64,000 bases of DNA from Dehalococcoidia bacterium (lineage in GTDB: Bacteria > Chloroflexota > Dehalococcoidia > Tepidiformales > Tepidiformaceae): contig JADZEI010000038.1 of the NCBI GenBank assembly GCA_020850615.1, positions 177,456-241,455 of the forward strand, in the 5' to 3' direction. Of this stretch, positions 33,852 through 42,191 are shown piece after piece (the stretch's first letter is position 1; each line of letters begins with the position of its first letter). The position numbers and the translations under genes were made by a program. Below the pieces are notes generated by a model, which was not told the origin of the DNA, ran no database searches, and saw only the letters and a list, made by a program, of their open reading frames with translations.

Positions 33852-34684
33852 CAGCGTGCCCGCCCGGCAAGGTGTGCGTCCAGCGCGTCGAAATCGGCGA
33901 GGATGCCGCGGAAGCGCTCTTCGATCTTCGCGCGGAGGGTCGGCTCCGTGAAGATGTGCACCCGGTTGGTGCGGATCGCGTCGGCGACCATGTGGCCCAC
34001 CGCCTCGGGGGTCAGTGCCTCGACGTAGGAGGCGACGCCGACGCGGCCGGGCATCTCGACGCGCGGCCTGGCGCCATCCGGGCGCTCGCGCTCGGTGGTT
34101 GTCGCGAGGTTCGAGGTCACGGCGCCGGGGCAGAGGACGGAGACGCCGATGCCGGTCTCGCGCAGCTCGTTCGCCATGGTCTCGGAAAGGCCCACGATGG
34201 CGTACTTGGTGGTCGAGTAGACAGCGCTGACGGCGCTCGGGATGACGCCGGCGATGGAGGCGGTGTTCACAATGTGGGCCTCGCCGCCCTGCGCGAGGAA
34301 CCGAGGTAGGAAGGCCTCGACCCCGTGGATCACGCCCCAGAGGTTCACGGAGAGGACGAACTCCCAGTCGGCGTGCGTGGCTTCGCTGGCATGGTGCCAC
34401 CCCATGACGCCGGCGTTGTTGCAGAGCACGTGGACGGCCCCGAAGCGCTCGTAGGCCGCATCGGCCAGGGTCTGCACCGAATCGAGCTTCCGGACGTCAG
34501 CCTGGACCGCGAGCGCCTCCGCGCCAGCTGCGCGGAGGGCGGTCGCGGCGTCCTCGGCGCTCGCCGCATCGATGTCCGCGACCACGACGTTCATCCCGTT
34601 CGCGGCGAGCACCGTTGCGATGCCGCGGCCGATGCCGCTGCCCGCGCCCGTGACGACCGCGACCCTGCCCTGCAAGTCCTGCAC
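33851..34684 (-). CDS. SDR family NAD(P)-dependent oxidoreductase
   Basis: A 277-residue short-chain dehydrogenase, GTG start. Cofactor motif TGAGSGIGRG (residues about 13-22), NNAG (about 89-92), catalytic Ser in NTASIAGVIPS and YxxxK in YSTTKYAIVG (about 157-166). The C-terminal part is longer than usual (residues 240-277). A close paralogue is encoded at 49797-50624, sharing the VTSNLAT/VVTRI-type pocket region and the C-terminal TEP/THPE segment. It probably oxidises a hydroxyacyl or alcohol intermediate. Confidence 0.92.
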   Translation of the reverse strand: MQDLQGRVAVVTGAGSGIGRGIATVLAANGMNVVVADIDAASAEDAATALRAAGAEALAVQADVRKLDSVQTLADAAYERFGAVHVLCNNAGVMGWHHASEATHADWEFVLSVNLWGVIHGVEAFLPRFLAQGGEAHIVNTASIAGVIPSAVSAVYSTTKYAIVGLSETMANELRETGIGVSVLCPGAVTSNLATTTERERPDGARPRVEMPGRVGVASYVEALTPEAVGHMVADAIRTNRVHIFTEPTLRAKIEERFRGILADFDALDAHLAGRAR

Positions 34685-34762
34685 ACTGCCTCCGCCGCGC
34701 CCCGTTCGCGGGAGCGCCCGGGGATCGTTCTACAGTGACCGTCGTGCCGGGGCAATCGCCGG

Positions 34763-35044
34763 TTATTCGCGGACGCTGTGGCCGCCGGGAGAGATGACTG
34801 CGTCGTCCCGGACATCGACGGTCGTCTCGGGTGTGTCGCCGCCTGTCGCGAGGTTCGCCGAGGTGGTGAGCTCGACCGGCCCCGGCCCTGGCGTGGTGGC
34901 GTCCCAATTCACGTCCTCGACCCGGACGACGACGCGCTCGCCGGAGGGATCCCGGTACCGCACCACGTCGCCGATCTTCGGGAGCACCCCGAGGACGGCC
35001 ACGACAGGCGTCCCGGTCCGGGGCGTGAACTTTACCTGGTACAT
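34763..35044 (-). CDS. Hypothetical small protein
   Basis: A 93-residue protein, ATG 35044 with GGAGGTG upstream. The N-terminal half alternates beta strands (MYQVKFTPRTGTPVVAVLG; VVRYRDPSGERVVVRVEDVNWD) and looks like a small beta-barrel of SH3 or KOW kind. The C-terminal part is Thr/Asp-rich. I do not recognise the family, and it seems to be monocistronic. Confidence 0.65.
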   Translation of the reverse strand: MYQVKFTPRTGTPVVAVLGVLPKIGDVVRYRDPSGERVVVRVEDVNWDATTPGPGPVELTTSANLATGGDTPETTVDVRDDAVISPGGHSVRE

Positions 35045-35275
35045 CGCGCACCTCCGCGGGGCCTCGTCGCGCGGAGATCCCCGCCCGGCCAACGTACGGT
35101 GGAATCGCTTCGGGCCGCGTTTCGGGCGCGGCAAATGCGTGCGAAAGCCATCGCGAAACCGGCGCGATCGCGGCGTCTGTAATCCCAGCGTTATCCCGCC
35201 GGGCGCGGCGAAGTGCGTTCGCGGCGCTGGGTGGAGGACAGTCGTGGCGTCCGTTGCGGCGAAGGAGGTACCCAC

Positions 35276-35479
35276 GTGGCGAATGTGATCAGCGCGCTGT
35301 GGCAGAAGATACGCCCGGGCGGTGCGGAGAACCGGGTGGAGGCCAACCGTGAGCGCTCGATCGAGTGGATCGACGCGAACGCCGACCCGCAGGCCATCGA
35401 CCGGCAGGCGGAGAAGGAGATCCGGTCCGCGCGGGCGGGGCACCCGGTGGAGGAGGGCGGTGGCGGCGGCGGCGATTAG
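35276..35479 (+). CDS. Hypothetical small charged protein
   Basis: A 67-residue protein with a GTG start behind a near-perfect ribosome binding site (AAGGAGGT, 35262-35269). It begins VANVISALWQKIRPGG, continues with a charged helix (NRVEANRERSIEWIDANADP and then QAIDRQAEKEIRSAR), and ends in a Gly-rich tail. The strong ribosome binding site and the divergent position from the gene at 34763-35044 support it as real. The 230-base spacer 35045-35275 holds no other gene. Confidence 0.6.
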   Translation: MANVISALWQKIRPGGAENRVEANRERSIEWIDANADPQAIDRQAEKEIRSARAGHPVEEGGGGGGD

Positions 35480-35500
35480 CCGCGGCCGCCGTGACGCCGG

Positions 35501-36313
35501 TCAGCTGGTGACGATGTTCGGGTTCGCCATGGTCGAACGGAGGCGCTGGCCGCTCCCGACGCCGACCAGCCCCCAGCCGCCGTCCATGAGGAGCGTCTGG
35601 CCCGTGACGTAGCTGGCGAGGTCGGAGGCGAAGAACGCGATGACCTTGGCCGTCTCCGACTGGTGACCGGTGCGACCCAGGGGGCAGATCTCGGCGAAGT
35701 CGGCCTCCTGCTCGGGCGTGCGGCCGAAGCGCTCGGTGCGGATCGAGCCCGGCGCCACCGCGTTCACCCGGATCCCGAGCGGACCCCATTCGGCGGCCAT
35801 CGTCTTCGTCAGCGACATGAGCGCGGCCTTCGCGGCGCCGTAGGCGCCGTGGTTGGTCGCGGCGCGTGTGCCGCTGATCGAGGCGATGCTGACGATCGCG
35901 CCGCCGTGGCCGGCCGCCTTGCAGTGCCGCGCGAAAGCCCGGGCGGTCCAGAACACGTACTTCATGTTGCGGGTCAGCTCGAGCTCGAACGCGTCGTCCT
36001 CGACTTCGAGCAGGGGCGCCCAGTAGGCCATGCCCACGATGTTCGCGAGCACGTCGAGGTCGCCGAGGAGCTCGGCGGCGCGGACGATGGCCCCGTCGAT
36101 GGCCTCGCGGTTCGTGACGTCGGCGGAGAGCGCGAAGGCCTCGCCGCCGCGCTCCTTGATCTCGGCCGCGACCGATTCCGCGCGCTCGGGGATGAGGTCG
36201 ATGACCGCGACGCGGCAGCCGAGCTTCGCGAGCAGCCAGGCCGTTTCCTTGCCCATGCCGAGCCCGCCGCCCACGACGACGGCATTCTTGCCTTCGAGTC
36301 CGAAGATTTCCAC
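35501..36313 (-). CDS. SDR family oxidoreductase
   Basis: A 270-residue short-chain dehydrogenase. The GTG at 36313 is chosen because GGGGAGGA precedes it; an ATG at 36370 would lie across the promoter -10 box. Motifs: VVGGGLGMGKE for the cofactor (residues about 12-22), NIVG in place of NNAG (about 90), Ser in SIASISGTRAA, and YxxxK in YGAAKAALMS. The end DGGWGLVG is typical of classical SDRs. It diverges from the second CoA-transferase fusion, and the operator at 36389 could control both. Confidence 0.92.
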   Translation of the reverse strand: MEIFGLEGKNAVVVGGGLGMGKETAWLLAKLGCRVAVIDLIPERAESVAAEIKERGGEAFALSADVTNREAIDGAIVRAAELLGDLDVLANIVGMAYWAPLLEVEDDAFELELTRNMKYVFWTARAFARHCKAAGHGGAIVSIASISGTRAATNHGAYGAAKAALMSLTKTMAAEWGPLGIRVNAVAPGSIRTERFGRTPEQEADFAEICPLGRTGHQSETAKVIAFFASDLASYVTGQTLLMDGGWGLVGVGSGQRLRSTMANPNIVTS

Positions 36314-36359
36314 AGGTGTCCTCCCCACCGGCGCGGCCGGGCAGCTGGTATGGGGCCGG

Positions 36360-36406
36360 ACTATAGGCACCGGCGATTTTCGGGGTCAAACGAACGCTCG
36401 GTGGCC
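36360..36406 (-). promoter_or_regulatory. Promoter with AACGAACGCTCG operator (SDR gene, shared divergent region)
   Basis: Operator half AACGAACGCTCG at 36389-36400, continuing less symmetrically to 36406. On the minus strand it adjoins TTGACC (-35, 36384-36389), then 18 bases, then TATAGT (-10, 36360-36365). The CoA-transferase fusion on the plus strand begins 117 bases away. Confidence 0.65.
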
Positions 36407-36522
36407 GCTGCCACTGGCCCCGACTCCCGCAGGTTCGTAAGCTCCCGGTTACTGCGCCCCTGGCGCGCACAAACGGTGCGCACGGGGCGAATCTGCCGGC
36501 GCGCCGGCTTTCGGAGGCGGGG

Positions 36523-38814
36523 ATGGAGAGCGCACTCGCGGGATACCGCGTCCTGGATTGCTCGACGGGCAATGCGGGCCCGATGGCGGCGATGTACCTC
36601 GCCGACAACGGCGCCGGCGTCATCAAGGTGGAGCCGCGCGAGGGCGAGCCCGGCCGCGCGAACCCCGGCTTCCCGCTCTGGAACCGGAACAAGCGCCGCC
36701 TGGCGTGTGACATCCGGGACGCGGCGGGGCGCGAGGAGCTGTTGCGCTGGCTCGGCGGCACCGACGTGGCCGTGTTCTCTCAGCCGCTCAGCGAGCTCGA
36801 GGCGCTCGGACTTGGCCCGGCACAGCTGGCGGAGCGCTTCCCGGGGCTGTGCTACCTCCACGTGCCCACGTTCCTCCCCGGCTGCCACGAGGAGATGCCC
36901 GAATCGACGCAGCTCCTCGCCTCCGTCTCGGGCGCGGGGCTGTACCAGAGCGCGACCACGCCCGTGCCGATCGACCCCGTGGTCCCGCACCTCCTGTCGA
37001 TGCAGGGCATCTGGGGGGCCGCGGCGGTCTCGGCGGCGCTCTACGAGCGCGAGCGGTCCGGCCGCGGCCAGGTCGTGACCGTGGGCGGGATGCACTCGGT
37101 GCTGATTTGCCTCACGAGCCAGGCCGGCTTCCTCGCCGACATCCCGCCGGTGAAGCCCGGCGGCGGGCCCTCCGGCGGGCTCCCGAACTACCGCATCTAC
37201 GAGTGCGCGGACGGCGAGTGGATGATGCTCGCGGCGCTAACGCCCGCGTTCCGCGTGTCGGCGATGGTCACGCTGGAGGTGCTCGAAGAGCTGCTCTCCG
37301 ACCCGCGGCTCGAAGGCGAAATCGCCGCGATCGGCCTGCTCGAGAACCTCGAATGGGCCGCCGGAGTCATCGCCCGCGCCTTCAAGACGCGCACCCGCGC
37401 GGAGTGGATGGCCGCGCTCGCCGAGGCCGGCGTGCCCTGCGGGCCGGTGTGGTACCGGCACGAATGGCTCGCACACCCGCAGATGGACGCGGTCAACATG
37501 CTGGTCACGCTCGACGACCCGGAGCGCGGGCCGGTGACGATGCCGCGGCTGCCGATCGAGCTCTCGCGCACGCCCGGGCAGGTGCGCACAGCGGCGCCGT
37601 CGCTCTCGGACGATATCGCCGGAGCCACATGGGAACCCCGCGGCGAGCTGCCCGCCACCGCCGGCGAGACCCTTGGCGGGCCGCTCGCCGGCATCCGCGT
37701 GCTGGACCTCGGCGCGATCGTCGCCGGGACGTACGGCGCCTCGCTGCTCGCGGACCTGGGCGCCGACGTGGTCAAGGTCGAGCCCCTCTCCGGCGACAAC
37801 CTGCGTGCCAACGGCATGACCTTCCACGGCTACAACCTGGGCAAGCGCAGCCTCGCGATGGACCTGCGCCACCAGGCTGGCCGCGAGGTGTTCTACCGCC
37901 TCGTGCGCGACGCCGACGTGGTCATCGACAACTACCGGCCGGGCGTGCTCGAACGGCTCGGTGTCGACTACGAGTCGCTGCGGCGCATCAACGAGAAGAT
38001 CATCTCGGTCTCGGTCACGGGGTATGGCACGACCGGGCCGCTGGGCGCGGAGCCGGGGTTCGACCCGCTGCTGCAGGCCGCGAGCGGGATGATGCGGGCG
38101 CAGGGCGGCGCCGGCTCGCCGGTGTTCTACACCATCCCGATTAACGACGTCGGCAGCGCCGCGACGGTCGCGGTGGGGACGATCCTCGCGCTGATCCACC
38201 GCCATCGCAGCGGCGAGGGCCAGCGCGTCACGACGTCGCTGCTCGCGCAGTCGCTGATGATGCAGTCCAGCGAGGCGGTGACCTACGCCGGGCGTCCGCC
38301 CTCGCCCGTGGGCGGCACGGACTTCACCGGCCCGTCGCCGCTCGACCGCTACTACCCCGTGGCGGACGGGTGGGTGCGCCTGCGGGCGGATAACGTGGAC
38401 AGCCTCGTCGCGGCGGGCGTGGTCCCCGCCGGCGCGCCGCTCGAAGGCGATGCCCTGGCGGAGGCGATCACCGCCGGGCTCGCGACGTTGACGCGTGAGG
38501 AGGCCGTGGCGCGGCTGCGTGCGGCAGGCGTCGAAGCCGCGATCACGCGGTCGCTGTCGGAGCTCCCCTCGCTCGACGTCATCCAGCAGCAGGGCATCCT
38601 GGAGTGGGTGTCGCCCGGCGGCCGGGACGCCTGGGTGGCCGGACGATACGCCGACTTCAGCCGCACCCAGCGCACGGGCCCCAAGCTGCCGCCCGGCCTC
38701 GGGGAGCACTCGCTCGAGGTGCTGCAGCAGCTCGCCGGGCTGAACGACGCGGAGATGGGCCGGGTGCTGCAGGACCGGATCGTCGTGCAGGGCGTGCCGA
38801 TCGTCTTCGGCTGA
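36523..38814 (+). CDS. Tandem CaiB/BaiF family CoA-transferase fusion
   Basis: A 763-residue protein with two class III CoA-transferase domains. Domain one (residues about 3-375) opens with YRVLDCSTGNAGPMAAMYL and has a reduced core: the CoA-binding motif is VIKVEPREGEPGR and the usual catalytic Asp region reads SMQGIWGAAAVSAAL, which seems to lack the Asp. Domain two (about 385-745) is canonical in its start (GIRVLDLGAIVAGTYGAS, VVKVEPLSGDNLR) with NDVGSAATVAVG at the catalytic Asp position. One half may be structural. It probably activates a carboxylic acid by CoA transfer for the beta-oxidation-like genes nearby. Confidence 0.92.
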   Translation: MESALAGYRVLDCSTGNAGPMAAMYLADNGAGVIKVEPREGEPGRANPGFPLWNRNKRRLACDIRDAAGREELLRWLGGTDVAVFSQPLSELEALGLGPAQLAERFPGLCYLHVPTFLPGCHEEMPESTQLLASVSGAGLYQSATTPVPIDPVVPHLLSMQGIWGAAAVSAALYERERSGRGQVVTVGGMHSVLICLTSQAGFLADIPPVKPGGGPSGGLPNYRIYECADGEWMMLAALTPAFRVSAMVTLEVLEELLSDPRLEGEIAAIGLLENLEWAAGVIARAFKTRTRAEWMAALAEAGVPCGPVWYRHEWLAHPQMDAVNMLVTLDDPERGPVTMPRLPIELSRTPGQVRTAAPSLSDDIAGATWEPRGELPATAGETLGGPLAGIRVLDLGAIVAGTYGASLLADLGADVVKVEPLSGDNLRANGMTFHGYNLGKRSLAMDLRHQAGREVFYRLVRDADVVIDNYRPGVLERLGVDYESLRRINEKIISVSVTGYGTTGPLGAEPGFDPLLQAASGMMRAQGGAGSPVFYTIPINDVGSAATVAVGTILALIHRHRSGEGQRVTTSLLAQSLMMQSSEAVTYAGRPPSPVGGTDFTGPSPLDRYYPVADGWVRLRADNVDSLVAAGVVPAGAPLEGDALAEAITAGLATLTREEAVARLRAAGVEAAITRSLSELPSLDVIQQQGILEWVSPGGRDAWVAGRYADFSRTQRTGPKLPPGLGEHSLEVLQQLAGLNDAEMGRVLQDRIVVQGVPIVFG

Positions 38815-38816
38815 CG

Positions 38817-39272
38817 CTACCCGAACTGCGCGAACAGCTCGATGTCGGCGACCCGCGCGATGTTCGCGAGCTCCGCTTCGTCCACGGCGGCGCTGAGCCA
38901 CGCGTCGAGGATCGCTGGCACGTCTTCGCGCGCGACCTTCGACAGTGGCAGGCAGAGGACGTTCGCGTCGTTCCAGGCGCGGGCGCCGCGCACCGTCTCG
39001 GCGTCGATACAGAGGGCTGCGCGAATGCCCCGCACTTTGTTCGCGGCGATCGACACCCCGGTGCCGGTGAAGCAGCAGGCGATGCCCGTCACCGCGCGGC
39101 CTTCGGCCACATCGAGCGCGACGCGCTCGCCAATCTCGGCCCACTGCTCGCCGCGGCCGGCCGGCGGGCCATACTGGCGGAGGGCGAAGCCGCGCCGGGC
39201 CAGGTCCGCCGCCAGCGTCTCGGTCAGTGCATTCGCGTCGTCGGCCCCGAAGGCGATTGTCAGTTCGGTCAC
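38817..39272 (-). CDS. rpiB: RpiB/LacA/LacB family sugar-phosphate isomerase
   Basis: A 151-residue protein, GTG start. The RpiB fingerprint is visible: nucleophile-type Cys and oxyanion region in ACCFTGTGVSIAANKVRGIRA (read as CCFTGTG and SIAANKVRGIRA), then NDANVLCLPLS. The usual N-terminal D-H motif is replaced by FGADDANALTE, so the sugar-phosphate pocket may differ. Canonical RpiB interconverts ribose 5-phosphate and ribulose 5-phosphate. It converges with the CoA-transferase fusion (2-base gap) and diverges from the PmbA-like gene. Confidence 0.82.
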   Translation of the reverse strand: MTELTIAFGADDANALTETLAADLARRGFALRQYGPPAGRGEQWAEIGERVALDVAEGRAVTGIACCFTGTGVSIAANKVRGIRAALCIDAETVRGARAWNDANVLCLPLSKVAREDVPAILDAWLSAAVDEAELANIARVADIELFAQFG

Positions 39273-39314
39273 CGGTCATTTGTACCGCCGGGTGGCAGGA
39301 GGACACAATGGGGC

Positions 39315-40667
39315 GTGCCTACCGACTATGCCGCCATCGCCCAGCATGCCGTCGACCTCGCCCGCCGCGCCGGCGCCGAACAGTGCGACGCGTTCCTCGT
39401 CGCGGTCGCCGAATCCGAGGTCACGGTCCGGCTCGGCGTCACGGATCGCCTGATCGAGGCCTCGTCCCAGCGGCTCGGCATCCGCGTCATCACCGGGGGC
39501 CGGACGGCGGTCTGCGCCACGTCGGACTTCAGTGAGGATGCGATTGAGCGGCTGGCACGCGACACCGTCGAGCTCGCCGCTATCTCGGCCGCGGACGAAT
39601 ACGCGGGGCTGCCGGAGCTGGAGCGCGCACCCCTGCCCGCGGGGATGCAGCTCTTCGACGAACGGCTGGAGTCGCTGACGGTCGACGAGAAGCTCGCGAT
39701 GGCGATCGCCTGCGAAGACGCGGCCCGCGCCGAAGACCCGCGGATCACGAATTCCGACGGGGCGACGCTGAGCACGCGCGCGGGGACGGTCGCGCTGGCG
39801 AACTCGCTGGGGTTCCTGGGCACATACCCGTCGACCTCGGTGTCGCTCGCGGTCGAAGTCATGGCCGACGACGCGGACGGGAAGAAGCGGAACGCGCACT
39901 GGTGGTCCTCCGAGCGGATGCTCCACCGGCTGATGGACCCGGCCGAGATCGGGCGGATCGCGGCCCGGCGGGCGGTGGGCCAGCTCGGTGCCCGCAAGGT
40001 CCCGACGAAGGGCGTCCCGGTCGTGTTCGAGCCGATGGTGGCCGCGCGCATCCTCGGCGACCTCGCCGCGTGCCTCACGGGGTCGGCGCTCTACCGCAAG
40101 GCCACGTTCCTCGCCGGGCGCCAGGGCGAGACCATCGGCTCGCCGCTGATCACCATCACGGATGACGGGACGCTGCCGGGTGCGCTGGGTTCGCGGCCGT
40201 TCGACGGCGAAGGCGTGGCGACGCGGCGCAACGTGCTCTTCGAATCCGGGGTGTTCCGGTCGTTCCTCTTCGACACGTATTCGGGGCGGCGCACGGGCAA
40301 CGCGACGACAGGCAGCGCAAGCCGCGGCCCCGATTCGCTGCCCTCGCCGGGCACGACGAACCTGGTGCTCGATGCGGGCGAGGGTGTGCCGGTCGCGGAG
40401 CTCGTGGGCGAGATCGCCGATGGCTTCTACGTGACCGACCTCATCGGCCACGGGTTCAACCCCACGACCGGCGACTTCTCGCGCGGGGCAGCTGGCTACT
40501 GGATCGAGAACGGACGGATCGCGTTCCCGGTGACCGAGGTGAACGTCTCGGGGCGGCTGGGCGAGATGCTCGCGAGCGTCGACGCCGCCGGCGACGACCT
40601 CACGTGGTTCGGTCCGACGGCGGCGCCGACACTGCGGTTCCGCGAGCTGATGGTCTCGGGGCTCTGA
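39315..40667 (+). CDS. PmbA/TldE-like metallopeptidase-family protein
   Basis: A 450-residue protein, GTG 39315 with AGGAGG at 39297-39302. The N-terminal region (CDAFLVAVAESEVTVRLGVTDRLIEASSQ) and the C-terminal GHGFNPTTGDFSRGAAGYWIENG, read in pieces, match the TldD/PmbA family. The HExxxH zinc motif of TldD is not visible, which places it on the PmbA (TldE) side. In known systems TldD and TldE form a heterodimer that degrades unfolded peptides or processes RiPP precursors. The partner is not adjacent, so it is either elsewhere or this protein works alone. Confidence 0.88.
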   Translation: MPTDYAAIAQHAVDLARRAGAEQCDAFLVAVAESEVTVRLGVTDRLIEASSQRLGIRVITGGRTAVCATSDFSEDAIERLARDTVELAAISAADEYAGLPELERAPLPAGMQLFDERLESLTVDEKLAMAIACEDAARAEDPRITNSDGATLSTRAGTVALANSLGFLGTYPSTSVSLAVEVMADDADGKKRNAHWWSSERMLHRLMDPAEIGRIAARRAVGQLGARKVPTKGVPVVFEPMVAARILGDLAACLTGSALYRKATFLAGRQGETIGSPLITITDDGTLPGALGSRPFDGEGVATRRNVLFESGVFRSFLFDTYSGRRTGNATTGSASRGPDSLPSPGTTNLVLDAGEGVPVAELVGEIADGFYVTDLIGHGFNPTTGDFSRGAAGYWIENGRIAFPVTEVNVSGRLGEMLASVDAAGDDLTWFGPTAAPTLRFRELMVSGL

Positions 40668-41750
40668 TCAGGGCGCGATGAGGAACTGGCCGGCGCTCTT
40701 CGCGATCACCCAGTAGGCGCGCCCGGCTTCGGCGGTGCGGAGGCTGTTCGCGTAATCCGGCAGGCCCGGGCCGTACCGCTTCCACGTGCCGGACGGTGCA
40801 TCCCACATATAGACGATGTTGATCGCGCTGGACTTGAACGCGTCGGCGGCGGGCGTGGAGCCGTTCGGCCACGTGACGAGGTTGGCGCCGGGGTAGAGCG
40901 GCAGCGCCTTCGGGGTCGCCGTCGCCGTGGGCGAGCTGGTGGGCGTGGGCGATGGTGTGCGCGATGGCGTTGCCGTTGCGGTTGGGGTGGCGGTCTTCGT
41001 TGGCGTGGCCGTCGCGGTTGGCGTGGCAGTTTTCGATGGCGTCGCCGTGGCGGTGGGGCTGGGCGTCGCGGGCGTTGCGGTCGCTGCCGGGGTGGTCGGG
41101 ACGGTGGTGGGGGGCGCCGTGCGCGTGGGCGTAGGCGTCGCTGGGGTCGCCGTCGGCGTCTTCACGGTCGGCGTTGCGGTGGGGGTGCTGGTGGGCGGCG
41201 GGGGCGGCGGCGCACCGCCGTCGGCTGCGAGGCCGAAGTTGGTCGCCCAGTACCAGCCATAGGGCGAGCCGGGCACCTGCTCGCGGGCGATGCCGATCAC
41301 CTGGTAGAAGCCGGTGAGCATGTTGGCGTTGTGCCCCGGCGATGCCTTCCAGGCGTCGAAGGCGGCCTGCGCGGTGGCCCAGCCGGTCCCCGCGGCCAGG
41401 TTCTCGCCGGCGCCGCTCGGGTAGCCGCAATCCTGCACGCGGACCGCGGGCGCCCGGCCGAGCGAGTCCGTGTGGGAGAAGTAGCCCTTCGTGCCCATGT
41501 CGTGGACCATCCACGCGGCGGCCTTGTTCAGGGTGTTCGAGACGGTGAGCGGGCCCAGGCCGTTGCTGGCGCGGTACTGGTTGATCAGTCCCAGGAAGGC
41601 GGATTCTTCGCCGTCGAGGGCGGCCGTACCGCCGCTGCAATCGCCGGCCGCGTGCGCCGGCGCGCCGCCCGTGCCATGCAGGACGAAGGCGAACGAGGCG
41701 GCAGCGAGCACGGCGCCCGCGAACCCCGAAATCCAGACTCTCCAGGCCAT
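40668..41750 (-). CDS. Secreted CAP (SCP/PR-1) domain protein with Thr-Pro-rich linker
   Basis: A 360-residue secreted protein. Signal peptide in residues 1-35 (FAGAVLAAASFAFVLHG, cleavage near AHA-AGD). CAP domain residues about 45-175 with LGLINQYRASNGLGPL, HDMGTKGYFSHTDSLGR, GAGENLAAGTG, and SPGHNANML; the His/Glu pairs of the CAP cavity are present. A low-complexity linker of repeated T-P-T-A-T units follows (about 180-285), then a C-terminal beta-rich domain ending WVIAKSAGQFLIAP. CAP proteins bind lipids or small molecules and occur widely in spore- or wall-associated proteins. The linker likely spans the envelope. Confidence 0.92.
   Translation of the reverse strand: MAWRVWISGFAGAVLAAASFAFVLHGTGGAPAHAAGDCSGGTAALDGEESAFLGLINQYRASNGLGPLTVSNTLNKAAAWMVHDMGTKGYFSHTDSLGRAPAVRVQDCGYPSGAGENLAAGTGWATAQAAFDAWKASPGHNANMLTGFYQVIGIAREQVPGSPYGWYWATNFGLAADGGAPPPPPPTSTPTATPTVKTPTATPATPTPTRTAPPTTVPTTPAATATPATPSPTATATPSKTATPTATATPTKTATPTATATPSRTPSPTPTSSPTATATPKALPLYPGANLVTWPNGSTPAADAFKSSAINIVYMWDAPSGTWKRYGPGLPDYANSLRTAEAGRAYWVIAKSAGQFLIAP
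40915..41200 (-). repeat. Degenerate coding repeat (Thr-Pro-Ala linker of CAP protein)
   Basis: Short tandem units (plus strand GGCGTTGCCGTTGCGGTTGG-like) encode T-A-T-P-T-K/S-T-A blocks. It is a protein linker repeat that may vary in length between strains by slippage; it is not a CRISPR array. Confidence 0.7.
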
Positions 41751-41835
41751 GACGGTCTCCCCGGGGCCAGCGGTGCCCCTGGGTGAGAGTTCGACGGTGG
41801 GCGAGGGACAGTGCGTAGCCCGGCGGTTGCCAGCG

Positions 41836-41851
41836 GGTGGACGCGTCCACC
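41836..41851. terminator. Perfect palindrome after the DUF6504-like gene
   Basis: GGTGGACGCGTCCACC is a perfect 16-base palindrome inside a larger hairpin whose outer arms are GCCCGGC (41818-41824) and GCCGGGC (41858-41864). It lies 20 bases past the stop of the gene at 41871 and probably terminates the imuB transcript. Confidence 0.6.
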
Positions 41852-41870
41852 GCGGCGGCCGGGCTTTACG

Positions 41871-42191
41871 TCAGGCGGTGCGCTGCTGGCCGGAGCTGCG
41901 TGGCGGCTCGTAGGTCTGTGCGAACCAGGCATCGGCCATGAGGTCGCGAAAGATCGTGACCCGGCGCCCGCCTTCCAGCTCGACGGCGAAATAGCGGCGG
42001 GCGATCTCGTCGCGCCACCATTCGTCGTCGATCCGCCAGCTGTCGTGGATGGCGCGGACGCGGCGGTAGGCGCCCTGCCAGAGGAGGGCGGTGGGCCAGC
42101 CGCGGGGATCGGCTTCGACGGCGAGGGGAGCTGGCCGGTTCAGGGGCCGAAAGCGACCAGCCCCAGTTGCCGTTCGGGGATCCTGGACCAT
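41871..42191 (-). CDS. DUF6504-type small protein, imuB partner
   Basis: A 106-residue protein, ATG 42191 with GGAGGTG directly upstream. It overlaps the end of the ImuB-like gene by 52 bases in another frame, a sign of coupled translation. The core contains PAPLAVEADPRGWPTALLWQG, then IHDSWRIDDEWW and a short strand pattern YFAVELEGGRRVTIFRDLM, which I recognise as the DUF6504 pattern found beside or fused to ImuB-like polymerases. Its function is not known from the sequence. The linkage suggests a role in translesion synthesis under SOS control. Confidence 0.78.
   Translation of the reverse strand: MVQDPRTATGAGRFRPLNRPAPLAVEADPRGWPTALLWQGAYRRVRAIHDSWRIDDEWWRDEIARRYFAVELEGGRRVTIFRDLMADAWFAQTYEPPRSSGQQRTA

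Noticed and set aside
40915..41200. Regularly spaced short repeats resembling a CRISPR array
   Set aside because: Repeat units are about 12-24 bases, degenerate, and encode the Thr-Pro linker of the CAP-domain protein in frame.
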